DNA of 64,000 bases from Saprospiraceae bacterium UBA2329 (GTDB taxonomy: Bacteria > Bacteroidota > Bacteroidia > Chitinophagales > Saprospiraceae): positions 124,001 through 188,000 of the forward strand of contig DDUV01000062.1 in the NCBI GenBank assembly GCA_002344975.1, in the 5' to 3' direction. The notes under the pieces are model-generated. The model ran no database searches. It was not told the DNA's origin and saw nothing but the letters and a program-made list of their open reading frames with translations. This document shows positions 24,907 to 33,463 of this stretch, piece after piece. Every line of letters begins with the position of its first letter. Position 1 is the first letter of the stretch. Both the position numbers and the translations under genes were made by a program.

Positions 24907-26577
24907 ATGCGTTCAACTCTACGTCTCCTTTTATTGAGCGTTGTGCTTTTTTGCACGGTATCTGAGCCGGCAGCACAACCCACGACCGGTTTGACTTCTT
25001 TCACCGCAGGGGAGCCTTCTCCGGGTTATAACCTGATTTTTCCACATAATCAGCCGCATGTCTATTTGCTCAATAACTGCGGTCAGATTGTTCATCGCTG
25101 GAACAGCCCATCAGTGAGAAGGCCGGGCAATACGGCTTATTTATTGCCGGATGGCAACATTGTGATCGCCAGCCGGTATTTTGCCTCGGTGAACGACCCG
25201 ATCTGGGCGGGCGGCGGCGGCGAATATGTGGAAATCAGAAACTGGGACAATGATACTTTGTGGAGTTTTACGCTCAACGACACACTGCGGCGTTTGCACC
25301 ACGACATTGCCCCGATGCCCAACGGGAACATACTGATGATTGCCTGGGAACTGAAAACCTTTGAAGAGGCAGTACAAGCAGGACGTAATCCGGCACTCAT
25401 GCCACAGCATAAATTCTGGCCCGATTATATATTCGAGATCAACCCTGCCACCAACAATATCGTGTGGGAATGGCATGTTTGGGATCATCTCATTCAGGAT
25501 TTTGACCCTACTAAAGATAATTTTGGCTCGGTGGCAGCACATCCGGAACTGGTAGATTTGAACTACGACGACAACGGCGGCAATCCCGACTGGATGCACT
25601 CCAATGCTATTGACTACAACCCGGTGCTGGATCAGATAGCCTTGAGTGTGCCCACTTTTAATGAAATTTGGATCATTGACCACAGCACTACCACAGAAGA
25701 AGCAGCGGGCCACACCGGAGGCAGAAGCGGACGGGGAGGCGATTTATTATATCGTTGGGGGAACCCCTCTGTTTACGGAGCTGGAGACTCAACACATCAA
25801 CGATTGTTTTATCCTCATGATATTCACTGGGCCGACGATTTCCTTGACGCTTCGCATCCACATTACGGCAAATTGGTGGCTTTTAACAATCAGGTAGGCC
25901 CCAATTTTTCCTCTGCTGAAATTTTCAACCCGGCGTTCGACACGCTTACTTGGTCATACCCTATGGCAGAGGGAAGATGGTTGCCCGTTCAATCCGATCA
26001 GACCGTCACGCATCCTGTGCCCACCCGAATGTATTCCGACGGCACTTCAAGCATACGTTTGCAACCCAATGGCAACATATTATTGTGCTCGGGACGCCAG
26101 GGGTACGCATTCGAACTGAATGAGGAGTTGGACATTGTATGGGAATATATTACTCCCTTGGTCGGGGGTGTCCCCATTGCGCAGGGAAGTACGGCTACCA
26201 ATAATCTGACTTTCAGGATGGAGCGCTACCCTGAAAGTTATCCAGGCTTGGAGGGTAAAGACCTGTCGCCCAAAGGTTATATCGAACTAAATCCTGATAC
26301 TACGTTCTGTTCCCTGATTTCCAGCATAGGAGAAACCGATACTGAAATGCCTGATTGGAAACTTTACCCCAATCCGGCCGGCGACGAATTATGGATAGAA
26401 TGGAACGGAGATGCGCCCGCCTTTCTGGAGTTTTTTGATGCTATGGGCCGCCTCCAACATAAGACGAAGCCGGTGGGGAATACACCGACGCGACTATCTG
26501 TAACAGATTGGCCTTCAGGAGTATATTATCTTTCAGACAGCAGAGGGAACACCGCCCGGTTCGTTGTCCGGCGATGA
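24907..26577 (+). CDS. ASST-like (arylsulfotransferase-fold) secreted protein with T9SS sorting domain
   Basis: 556 residues from the ATG at 24907, which opens a signal peptide (RSTLRLLLLSVVLFCTVSEPAAQ, in parts). About 25-465 resembles the arylsulfotransferase (ASST) beta-propeller family: PGYNLIFPHNQPHVYLLNNCG, HRWNSP, LHHDIAPMPNGNILMIAWE, NIVWEWHVWDHLIQDFD, DWMHSNAIDYNP, GDLLYRWGNP, FYPHDIHWADD. Histidines such as those in LHHD, DWMHSN and YPHDIHW are well placed for chemistry. The last 75 residues (WKLYPNPAGDELWIEW ... SGVYYLSDSRGNTARFVVRR) form a type A T9SS C-terminal domain, so the protein should be exported and anchored or released. Enzymatic activity unproven. Confidence 0.82.
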   Translation: MRSTLRLLLLSVVLFCTVSEPAAQPTTGLTSFTAGEPSPGYNLIFPHNQPHVYLLNNCGQIVHRWNSPSVRRPGNTAYLLPDGNIVIASRYFASVNDPIWAGGGGEYVEIRNWDNDTLWSFTLNDTLRRLHHDIAPMPNGNILMIAWELKTFEEAVQAGRNPALMPQHKFWPDYIFEINPATNNIVWEWHVWDHLIQDFDPTKDNFGSVAAHPELVDLNYDDNGGNPDWMHSNAIDYNPVLDQIALSVPTFNEIWIIDHSTTTEEAAGHTGGRSGRGGDLLYRWGNPSVYGAGDSTHQRLFYPHDIHWADDFLDASHPHYGKLVAFNNQVGPNFSSAEIFNPAFDTLTWSYPMAEGRWLPVQSDQTVTHPVPTRMYSDGTSSIRLQPNGNILLCSGRQGYAFELNEELDIVWEYITPLVGGVPIAQGSTATNNLTFRMERYPESYPGLEGKDLSPKGYIELNPDTTFCSLISSIGETDTEMPDWKLYPNPAGDELWIEWNGDAPAFLEFFDAMGRLQHKTKPVGNTPTRLSVTDWPSGVYYLSDSRGNTARFVVRR

Positions 26578-26608
26578 AATGAGATGAAGTTGATTCCCAA
26601 AGCAGATA

Positions 26609-28387
26609 TCAACGTTTTATCCATTTTTGCATAATCACCTGGCCGTCTTCCTGTAGAAATAGAATGAAGTACAGGCCGGAAGATAGATGCTGGACGGCGA
26701 TGTTCCATTCGGCAGCGCGAATACGGTCGCTCATAAGCACCCTCCCGTAAGTATCCAATACCGACCAAAACCGAATATCGTTGCCGATGAGTTGTACATG
26801 CAATTCATCGGTAGCGGGGTTGGGAAACAGATGAGCGGCTTGGGGTTGATCCGCGGGCAAGTCGGAGGTATGAGAGATGATTTCAGGATCAACGAAAATG
26901 TCGCCGCCGGTAGTAGAGCCTTCCACCACAACTAATTTTTGACCGGAAACTACATTCAACAGCCGATCAATATGCCCGGTCGGCCAGGTAATGAGTATAG
27001 AATCTGCCTGTGTAGCGCTGCCGATGCCGATGATTTCCGTATCGGAATTTTGCCCCAAAAAGCCAATCCCACAGTGCGTGTATCGCATTTGGTAATGGCT
27101 GCCGGTATAAATTTCTATTTTCGCGCCGATGCCGTCCCGGTTGCTAAGAATGCCTTGCAGTTTGATTTTGAGCCAGTTATTGGATGTTGTTCCCTGATGA
27201 AGCCACAGTTGAGATGCAAAAGGCGCCGTATTGGCCACCATAATGTCGGGGTAGCCGTTGTTGTCAAAATCGCCGGTCGCATTGCTGAAACTGGTCACCG
27301 TATCGCCCACAAACCCCGCATTCGGTTGCAAAAAAGAACCATTGCCCATGTTTTCATAAAAAGCGCTGGATATGACATCGGCCCCGGCCAGCATTCCACT
27401 CACATACAGGTCGAGGTCGCCGTCGTTGTCGGCATCCAAAAAAACGGAACCCCAGCCGATGCTGTTGAAAGCGACTCCGGCAGAAGCTGCTACTTCTTCA
27501 AACACCACCTGCCCGTCGTCGTCCGGGCCTGAATTTCGCAGCAAAGCGTTGCCTTCTTCCGTATTGGAAATATAAATATCCAGCCAACCATTGTTGTCGT
27601 AATCTCCCACCGCAACGCACATGGCGTTCATGGCGAGGTTCGTATTTGTAGCCACACTGACATTGGAGAATGTGCCGTTGCCGTTATTGCGCAACAGCGA
27701 ATTGATTCTCAGGCGGTCTTGAGCAGTATAAATATCGGGCCATTTATCATTGTTGTAATCCAGAAAAGCCGAGCAAAAAGGCGTCTTGCCACTATCGGCG
27801 GCTTGCGCCTGAGGGGTCACCTCTGTAAAAGTGCCGTTGCCGTTGTTCCGAAAAAGTCTGTTTTCATTGGGCAACCCCGATAGCTGCAATTTTCGTTCAT
27901 TGTAATACAAGTCGAGTAAACCATCCCGATCATAGTCTCCCCACACAGCTCCAAAAGTATGAAAAGCGTCCAAGGGCAGTCCTGCCGATAGAGTAATATC
28001 TTCAAAAGTCAGATTGCCCGTGTTTCGGTACAAACGATTGACGCCTTCGTAATTGCAAACAAACAAGTCTTTATCGGCATCATTATCAAAATCTACCCAC
28101 AGCAATTGTTTTACCTCGTCGAGATGAGGTACTAAGGGTTGCAAAAGCGTGAACTGCCCACCCATATTCAAATAAAAGCGAATAGGTTGCCCAGACTCAG
28201 AACCTAATGTAATGTCGTCCAGTCCGTCGTTATTGAAGTCAACGCAGCTCACACCGCAACCGGGCGTTGTTGAGTTGTAAATATGCTGAATGCCTCTGGC
28301 TGCGGCTGCATCCTGATAAAGAATTTGAGCATGAAGGGAGATAACAATTCCAAAGCAACATGCAGAAGTGATAAAAAACTGCTTCAT
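26609..28387 (-). CDS. FG-GAP/ASPIC (CRTAC1-like) secreted protein with T9SS sorting domain
   Basis: 592 residues; the ATG at 28387 gives a signal peptide ending at SLHAQ. Repeated FG-GAP/VCBS calcium-binding motifs recur about every 45-60 residues: VDFNNDGLDDITLG, VDFDNDADKDLFVC, GDYDRDGLLDLYYN, LDYNNDKWPDIYTA, GDYDNNGWLDIYIS, LDADNDGDLDLYVS, GDFDNNGYPDIMVA. They build a beta-propeller. About 395-470 is an ASPIC/UnbV module (WLKIKLQGILSNRDGIGAKIEI, ADSILITWPTGHIDRL). The C-terminal FPNPATDELHVQL ... SGLYFILFLQ is a T9SS sorting domain. It is a surface or secreted adhesion-like protein; the tail-to-tail arrangement with the ASST-like gene groups the two T9SS clients. Confidence 0.86.
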   Translation of the reverse strand: MKQFFITSACCFGIVISLHAQILYQDAAAARGIQHIYNSTTPGCGVSCVDFNNDGLDDITLGSESGQPIRFYLNMGGQFTLLQPLVPHLDEVKQLLWVDFDNDADKDLFVCNYEGVNRLYRNTGNLTFEDITLSAGLPLDAFHTFGAVWGDYDRDGLLDLYYNERKLQLSGLPNENRLFRNNGNGTFTEVTPQAQAADSGKTPFCSAFLDYNNDKWPDIYTAQDRLRINSLLRNNGNGTFSNVSVATNTNLAMNAMCVAVGDYDNNGWLDIYISNTEEGNALLRNSGPDDDGQVVFEEVAASAGVAFNSIGWGSVFLDADNDGDLDLYVSGMLAGADVISSAFYENMGNGSFLQPNAGFVGDTVTSFSNATGDFDNNGYPDIMVANTAPFASQLWLHQGTTSNNWLKIKLQGILSNRDGIGAKIEIYTGSHYQMRYTHCGIGFLGQNSDTEIIGIGSATQADSILITWPTGHIDRLLNVVSGQKLVVVEGSTTGGDIFVDPEIISHTSDLPADQPQAAHLFPNPATDELHVQLIGNDIRFWSVLDTYGRVLMSDRIRAAEWNIAVQHLSSGLYFILFLQEDGQVIMQKWIKR

Positions 28388-28420
28388 GGCAAGCATATTT
28401 TTAGGCTGAATGAAAGGATG

Positions 28421-28897
28421 TCATTGGATGGTAATGGTAAATGAATAGCCTCCTGTCGCCGGCTTTTGTTCTGTTGTATCTTTCTGTGGTTCGGGCGGCG
28501 CAGATACATAATTGTACACCACCTGCGGCGACGGGGCGGTAACAACCGGCGCCGGTTCTGCCGCGGCCACATTTTTCTGAATCCTGAAATGCACCTTCAG
28601 CGTGTTGTGAAAGGTGACTTTCAGTTTGCGGATGGGCGGCACATCAAATTTAAGCAACTTTGCTAAGCGAACGGCTTCCTCGTCACAGCCATGACCCACG
28701 CTGGTCAGAACCTCCACATCGGTCACATTGCCTTTATAATCAATCTCATAGCGAATGGAGACGGTGCCTTCAATGCCTTTTTTGAATGCCTCTGCCGGAT
28801 AGCGCAAGTTTTGGCGCAAAAACTCCTGCATGGCTTTGGGGCCACCCGGATAGATGGGGCGGCGGATGAAATTTTTTTCTTTTCTGTCCTTTTGCAT
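28421..28897 (-). CDS. TonB C-terminal-domain protein without a membrane anchor
   Basis: 158 residues. About 15-108 matches the TonB C-terminal domain: YPGGPKAMQEFLRQNLRYPAEA, GIEGTVSIRYEIDYKGNVTDV, VLTSVGHGCDEEAVRLAKLL. Unlike classical TonB there is no N-terminal membrane helix, and the proline/alanine-rich segment (about 110-145) is C-terminal to the domain. It lies 34 bp upstream of the ASPIC gene start on the same strand. It may be a soluble partner of a TonB system or of M56-type sensors; inferred only. Confidence 0.75.
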   Translation of the reverse strand: MQKDRKEKNFIRRPIYPGGPKAMQEFLRQNLRYPAEAFKKGIEGTVSIRYEIDYKGNVTDVEVLTSVGHGCDEEAVRLAKLLKFDVPPIRKLKVTFHNTLKVHFRIQKNVAAAEPAPVVTAPSPQVVYNYVSAPPEPQKDTTEQKPATGGYSFTITIQ

Positions 28898-28935
28898 CTG
28901 GCAAAGGTAGTTAAATGTGCTGATGATGGTAGTGT

Positions 28936-28985
28936 AGTGAAGGGGTGACTTTCGCCCGAAAATCTCTTGTAGTCACCCCTTCACT
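28936..28985. repeat. Perfect 15-bp inverted repeat in a divergent promoter region
   Basis: AGTGAAGGGGTGACT (28936-28950) / AGTCACCCCTTCACT (28971-28985) with a 20-nt loop, midway between the divergent TonB-domain and 75-residue membrane-protein genes, so it is not a terminator. The arm recalls the CTCACCC/CTCACTA words at 16544. Confidence 0.75.
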
Positions 28986-29051
28986 AAGCCAAGACGGCGC
29001 CCAATCGTCACTTTGTACTTAGCTTTGTCGTTCAAATATTTAAAAAGCATC

Positions 29052-29279
29052 ATGAACAACGAGATCACCCATGCGCCGCAAGGCGCCGATCAACAGCCGC
29101 CCGCCCCCGGCAGCAACATCTGGGGGCCGAAATTTCCGCTCTTTGGGCTGGCCGTCATCCTCCTGTTCGCCCTACTGATCGGCGCCCGCGCCTGCTACCT
29201 CGGCGTACCGCTGGGCGATGTTTTCAAAAATACCGATCCTGCTCCCACCACCATTGACACCACAAGCACTGGCCAATGA
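29052..29279 (+). CDS. Small single-pass membrane protein coupled to dapF
   Basis: 75 residues from the ATG at 29052 (a longer in-frame version lacks support). A proline-rich, probably cytoplasmic N-terminus, one membrane helix (about 31-50: FPLFGLAVILLFALLIGARA) and a Thr/Pro-rich tail. The stop overlaps the dapF start (ATGA), so the two are translationally coupled. TAGCTTTG, a -7-like box, is at 29020-29027. Function unknown. Confidence 0.65.
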   Translation: MNNEITHAPQGADQQPPAPGSNIWGPKFPLFGLAVILLFALLIGARACYLGVPLGDVFKNTDPAPTTIDTTSTGQ

Positions 29280-30073
29280 AGCGCTCCATTCCTTTCAAAA
29301 AATACCAGGGCGCCGGCAACGATTTTGTCATTGTTGATAATCGGGCGGAAACCTTCATCGGGCGCTTCGACACGGAGTTAATACAACGGATGTGCGACCG
29401 GCGCTTCGGCATCGGCGCCGACGGGCTGATGTTGCTGCAAAACCATCCCGGATACGATTTTGAAATGGTGTATTTCAACAGCGACGGGCGCGAAAGCACC
29501 ATGTGCGGCAACGGCGGGCGTTGTCTGGCGGCCTTTGCTGCGTCGCTGGGTTTCTTGAATGAAAACCGTTGTCACTTCATCGCCATTGATGGTCCGCACG
29601 ACGCCGTGATTGTACGCCCGGACTGGGTAGAGCTGCGCCTCGGCGATGTTCGGGAGATAGAAAAAGGGGCCGGCTTTTTTTGTCTCAATACAGGTTCGCC
29701 GCATTATGTGCGATTCGTGGAAGATGCCCGGCACTTAGATGTCAATGCCGAAGGGCGCGCGGTGCGGTACTCGGAGCGCTTTGTCGCCGAGGGCATCAAT
29801 GTCAATTTTGTAGAAGAAACCGCAGAGGGCTTGCTGGTACTGACTTACGAGCGTGGCGTGGAGGCGGAAACGCTGTCCTGCGGCACAGGCGTGACGGCTT
29901 CGGCATTGGCATACAGCCTGAAAATGCAGCAAAAAGGAGCAGTCTCCGTTCCCATCATCACGAAGGGGGGGCGTTTGGAAGTGAAGTTTCAGGCGCAGGA
30001 CGAGGGATTCAGCGATGTGTGGCTCTGCGGACCGGCGGTGGAGGTGTTTGAAGGTGTGTATTGGCAGCAATAA
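29276..30073 (+). CDS. dapF: Diaminopimelate epimerase
   Basis: 265 residues. It converts LL- to meso-diaminopimelate for lysine and peptidoglycan synthesis. Both halves of the pseudo-symmetric fold are present, with the paired catalytic cysteines C77 (NSDGRESTMCGNGGRC) and C202 (ETLSCGTGVTA); the N-terminus FKKYQGAGNDFVIVDNR is characteristic. It starts inside the stop of the 75-residue membrane protein gene and ends at a terminator shared with the convergent coiled-coil gene. Confidence 0.96.
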   Translation: MKRSIPFKKYQGAGNDFVIVDNRAETFIGRFDTELIQRMCDRRFGIGADGLMLLQNHPGYDFEMVYFNSDGRESTMCGNGGRCLAAFAASLGFLNENRCHFIAIDGPHDAVIVRPDWVELRLGDVREIEKGAGFFCLNTGSPHYVRFVEDARHLDVNAEGRAVRYSERFVAEGINVNFVEETAEGLLVLTYERGVEAETLSCGTGVTASALAYSLKMQQKGAVSVPIITKGGRLEVKFQAQDEGFSDVWLCGPAVEVFEGVYWQQ

Positions 30074-30107
30074 AAAAGCCGCCTCGAAAAATCTTCCGAA
30101 GCGGCTT
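30072..30107 (-). terminator. Terminator between dapF and the coiled-coil gene
   Basis: Stem AAGCCGC (30076-30082) / GCGGCTT (30101-30107), extendable by TCG/CGA across one mismatch. On the minus strand it runs into TTTTTTATT, terminating the leftward coiled-coil gene about 70 bp after its stop; the A-run on the other side gives weaker support for dapF. Confidence 0.7.
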
Positions 30108-30175
30108 CCCGGGCTGCTCTCCTCACGCCTCGGCGTGGTCATCGAGACTGCGCTGCGCTTGTATGCCCTACTGAT

Positions 30176-31201
30176 TTATTTCAGCACCACCGAGCCTTTG
30201 CCGGCCAAGTAGCCTTTGTTGTACACTTCCACTTCGTATTTGCCTTTGCTGAAGGCCTGCCCCGGCGACCACACCGAGCACATCTTCTGAGGCGTACCAC
30301 TGTAATTGAACTCTTTGCTCATCGTGTAGCGAATCTGATCGTTGTCGGCAGCCGTGAAAGCGCCGGAACCCAGCCCCTCTACCGCCAGCGTCTCGCCCAG
30401 CGGGCTGATGATGCGGATGTAGTAGGTTTCCTTGCCGTTTTCGGCCACATCGTTGGCAGTGGTATTGAAGCACACTTGCAATTGATCAATGTTGTCGGCA
30501 TAGTTTTTCTTCACCGACTTGCCGCCGTCTCTGGTTTTCAGGCCCGTAACTTCTACGCCCTGCACGGCGATCATGGAGGCGCGGTCCACCTTTTTGGCCA
30601 ATACGGTGCGCTCCTGTTCTACGCGGGCTTTTTCACCAGCCAGCGCTTCTTTGGCGGAAGCCAATTCCTGATTGGAGGCGCGTTGGGCTTCCAGATCGCC
30701 GGTCAGAGTTTGTTTTTCTTCAGACAACTGCCTGTTTTGGTCACCCAAGGCCAGATTCTCCTGGCGCAACTGGTTGATTTCGGCGAGGTATTGTTCTACC
30801 TGCCCGTTGAGTTTTTTGATCTCAGAACGCGCCTTGTCCAAGCTGCCTTTGCCGGCGAGTAACTGGTCAATTTTCGCTTTTTGAGAAGACAACTCTTCCA
30901 TTTGGCTTTCGATACGGGCATTGAGTTCGGAGTTGGAGCCTTTCATTTCTTCCAATTGAGAAAGAGCGTCATAGTACTGCTTTTCCAATTCGGCTTTCAG
31001 TGTTTCAGATTCGCTCAGTTGGGTGGTGAGTTCTGTTGACTGACGATCTTGCTTAAATTTGTTGACAAGCAAAAAGGCAATGACGCCCAGTAAGGCAACG
31101 ATGATGACCGCGGTGACGGCAATCAGACGTTGACGGGAGTTATCGGGACCGGAGCTGCCCATCGGAGCGCCCGGTGTAGAAGAAGAGGTAGGAGGAATCA
31201 T
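30176..31201 (-). CDS. Membrane-anchored coiled-coil protein with C-terminal beta domain
   Basis: 341 residues. A Pro/Ser-rich N-terminus (1-24), one membrane helix (about 26-46: LIAVTAVIIVALLGVIAFLLV) and a long heptad-rich coiled coil (about 50-205, for example LKAELEKQYYDALSQLEEM, QVEQYLAEINQLRQEN) lead to a globular beta-rich end (about 215-341: NIDQLQVCFNTTANDVAENG, YYIRIISPLGETLAVEG, GKYEVEVYNKGYLAGKGS). Conserved in Saprospiria-type genomes as far as I recall; no function is known. The coiled coil would span part of the periplasm. Confidence 0.75.
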   Translation of the reverse strand: MIPPTSSSTPGAPMGSSGPDNSRQRLIAVTAVIIVALLGVIAFLLVNKFKQDRQSTELTTQLSESETLKAELEKQYYDALSQLEEMKGSNSELNARIESQMEELSSQKAKIDQLLAGKGSLDKARSEIKKLNGQVEQYLAEINQLRQENLALGDQNRQLSEEKQTLTGDLEAQRASNQELASAKEALAGEKARVEQERTVLAKKVDRASMIAVQGVEVTGLKTRDGGKSVKKNYADNIDQLQVCFNTTANDVAENGKETYYIRIISPLGETLAVEGLGSGAFTAADNDQIRYTMSKEFNYSGTPQKMCSVWSPGQAFSKGKYEVEVYNKGYLAGKGSVVLK

Positions 31202-31366
31202 GGCGTTGGAATTTTATTTGTTAAAAAACGCATACGGAACGCCCCCGGAACTGCGAAAATTGCCCCCGAAGGCGCTGCAAAAGTACTTTTTTTGATGCGT
31301 ATCTTAACTTTGGGGCTTACTTTTTCGGAATTGCCGTACATTTATACTTCCATTCAACCTCACATT

Positions 31367-32113
31367 ATGATAGAACGCATTGACATTGCCAACGTCTTAT
31401 TTTTAGACATCGAAACCGTTTCGGCTACGGCCTCTTACGAGGATTTGGACGAAAACTTTCAGGAGCTTTGGTTTCACAAAACTGCCGGTATTTTGCGAAA
31501 ACCGGAGGATGAGCTCACGGAGGAAGAAGCCGACATTGCCTACCGGCGCAGGGCCGCCATTTATGCTGAATTCGGAAAGATTATCTGTATTTCTGTGGGT
31601 TTTGCTTTCCATGACGGCGAAGAAATCAAAGTGCGGCTCAAGTCCTTTGCAGGCCATGACGAAGCTGCCATTTTAAAACAGTTCACCGAGCTGCTCGAAA
31701 AATCTTACAACGACACCAACAACAAGTATCTGTGCGGCCACAATATCCGCGAATTCGACATTCCCTACATCTGCCGGCGATTGGTGGTAAATGGCTTGCC
31801 CATGCCCGCGCCGCTCCAGCTTTGGGGCAAAAAACCCTGGGAAACCAAACATCTGCTGGATACGATGGAGTTGTGGAAATTTGGCGACAACAAGAGTTTC
31901 ACTTCCGTCAAATTGCTCTCCGCGCTGCTGGGTTTTCCATCGCCCAAAGACGATATAGACGGCAGCATGGTCGGCTCCGTATATTGGGAAGAGCAGGACG
32001 TGGACCGCATCTCTTTATATTGCGAAAAAGACGTGCTGGCTACCATGCAACTCTTCCTCAAGTACCAGCGCAAGCCCATTCTGGAAAGCTCGCAGGTTAT
32101 GCATGTGAGGTAA
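31367..32113 (+). CDS. Predicted 3'-5' exonuclease (PolB-exo-like, DEDD superfamily)
   Basis: 248 residues from the ATG at 31367; upstream in-frame residues are an unsupported extension. RNase H-like DnaQ/DEDD fold with Exo I D14 and E16 (VLFLDIETVS), Exo II D131 (CGHNIREFDIPYICRRL) and Exo III D222 (YCEKDVLAT). It matches the family annotated as related to the exonuclease domain of PolB. It probably degrades or proofreads DNA or RNA ends; no polymerase is attached. A TAACTTTG -7-like box lies at 31305-31312. The 3' end is 2 bp from the convergent DinB-type gene. Confidence 0.85.
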   Translation: MIERIDIANVLFLDIETVSATASYEDLDENFQELWFHKTAGILRKPEDELTEEEADIAYRRRAAIYAEFGKIICISVGFAFHDGEEIKVRLKSFAGHDEAAILKQFTELLEKSYNDTNNKYLCGHNIREFDIPYICRRLVVNGLPMPAPLQLWGKKPWETKHLLDTMELWKFGDNKSFTSVKLLSALLGFPSPKDDIDGSMVGSVYWEEQDVDRISLYCEKDVLATMQLFLKYQRKPILESSQVMHVR

Positions 32114-32115
32114 AC

Positions 32116-32655
32116 TCAGCCTTCCGTGCGGGTAGCCAGTACCACATGAGCCAGGTGGTGATCGCCGTGCCAGGCATAGAGAGAAACCATTTCCCAAAGA
32201 GACACTTCTCGTTGACGCTCAGGGTGATAGAGTGTTTTTTTCCAGTCGGACGGCTGCATGGATTGCAACAAGACGGTCCAGCGCTCGTGCAGGGCGGCAA
32301 TGAGTTGTGCTGATACCTGTGGCGGAAGTTGGCGCGAGTCGGGCAGTTCGGCCCACTGCTCCTCCAGATACGGCTTGATGGCAGGCGTTGTTTCTGTGAG
32401 AGCGAGCTTGAAGCGCACAAATGCGTTGATATGGCTGTCGGCAATATGATGCACCACCTGCCGGGCCGTCCATCCGCCGGGTCTGTAGGGCGTATCCCAG
32501 TTGGAGGCGTCCATTTGACTCAGCACTTCGTTGAGACGGATAGGCAGGGTGCGGATGCGTTCGATGTGCGCGGCTAATTCGGAGGGAGAGAAAATGGGAT
32601 TGAAAGTGAAACGGCCAATGGGATACTGGCGTTTTTCGTTCACAATTGGAGGCAT
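32116..32655 (-). CDS. DinB-superfamily protein (YfiT/BstA-like)
   Basis: 179 residues. A four-helix DinB/YfiT fold with the three-histidine metal site: H in ARQVVHHIADSH plus the HGDHHLAH motif near residue 165. The N-terminus YPIGRFTFNPIFSPSELAAHI matches the putative metal-dependent hydrolase YfiT, related to bacillithiol S-transferases. The thiol cofactor, if any, is unknown here. Tail to tail with the exonuclease gene and 39 bp downstream of the DUF4294 gene on the same strand. Confidence 0.82.
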   Translation of the reverse strand: MPPIVNEKRQYPIGRFTFNPIFSPSELAAHIERIRTLPIRLNEVLSQMDASNWDTPYRPGGWTARQVVHHIADSHINAFVRFKLALTETTPAIKPYLEEQWAELPDSRQLPPQVSAQLIAALHERWTVLLQSMQPSDWKKTLYHPERQREVSLWEMVSLYAWHGDHHLAHVVLATRTEG

Positions 32656-32694
32656 GACCTTGGTTTTATGGTTAAGTTGGTTGGTAAGGCAAGA

Positions 32695-33300
32695 CTATTT
32701 GGAAGGCATTTTGTAAGACACGTTGAAGTCGTCCAGCACCATGTCCAGGATGCGATCTTTGCCGGGTATGTAGCCTTCTTTGAGATTGTGGCCAAACATT
32801 TTGCCGACAGTTCCCCAGTAGCCGGCTGTCCAATTTCCTCGCAAGTCTTTGATAATAAAATAGGTAGGCGTTTTCAATTCGCGTTCTACCATTTTGATGA
32901 GGATCATTCCCTGCGTTTTGGTCAGGTTTTTCAGCGGGTCTTCAAAATTGTCTTTCATGTCTTTGTAGAGATGCTTGGCGTAGCGTTTGGCCTTGCCCCG
33001 GCGCATGTCTTCGGTAGCGTCCTGCACCTCGTGAAAAACTTTGATGGCCTCCACCGCATACGGATACACATCGGCGGCATAGCGGCGGTAGCGGCGGTAT
33101 TTTTTGGCCTCGTCCTCATTGTCGAACATACGCGGTGAAGAAACCGAAATATCCTCCAGATTGGCCACGATGAGCGTGTCGCCGCAATCGTCAATGATGA
33201 AAGGATAGGGTTTGCCGTTGAGGGTTACTTTTCCGGTTGGTTGGGCGTAAGTATAGCCAACGAAAAGCAGAAAAGTTATGATGAATAAAGAGCGAATCAT
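32695..33300 (-). CDS. DUF4294 family exported protein
   Basis: 201 residues; signal peptide ending about ...GYTYAQ. The charged, helical core (EDEAKKYRRYRRYAADVYPYAVEAIKVF, in parts; LTKTQGMILIKMVERELKTPTYFIIKDLRG) and the end GYIPGKDRILDMVLDDFNVSY are typical of DUF4294, a family restricted to Bacteroidota. Periplasmic; function unknown. Probably co-transcribed with the DinB-type gene. Confidence 0.82.
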   Translation of the reverse strand: MIRSLFIITFLLFVGYTYAQPTGKVTLNGKPYPFIIDDCGDTLIVANLEDISVSSPRMFDNEDEAKKYRRYRRYAADVYPYAVEAIKVFHEVQDATEDMRRGKAKRYAKHLYKDMKDNFEDPLKNLTKTQGMILIKMVERELKTPTYFIIKDLRGNWTAGYWGTVGKMFGHNLKEGYIPGKDRILDMVLDDFNVSYKMPSK

Positions 33301-33403
33301 TTCAAAATGAGTTTATTGGAATCATAACAAGACCTTGATGCCGGCCTTTTTGGCGGGCGCAGTTCTGGTGTTGCAGTCTATCAACAACAAAAAGCGGTAC
33401 TGC

Positions 33404-33435
33404 GTTGAGCGCAAGCCGACGGAATTGTATCTTTA
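33404..33435 (+). promoter_or_regulatory. Promoter of the serine hydrolase gene
   Basis: TTG (33405-33407), a 20-bp spacer, TATCTTTA (33428-33435; seven of eight of TAnnTTTG). It lies 28 bp before the ATG at 33464, supporting that start over the longer frame beginning at 33335. Confidence 0.5.
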
Positions 33436-33463
33436 CGGCCATCACTTCACCATCATTAACGCC

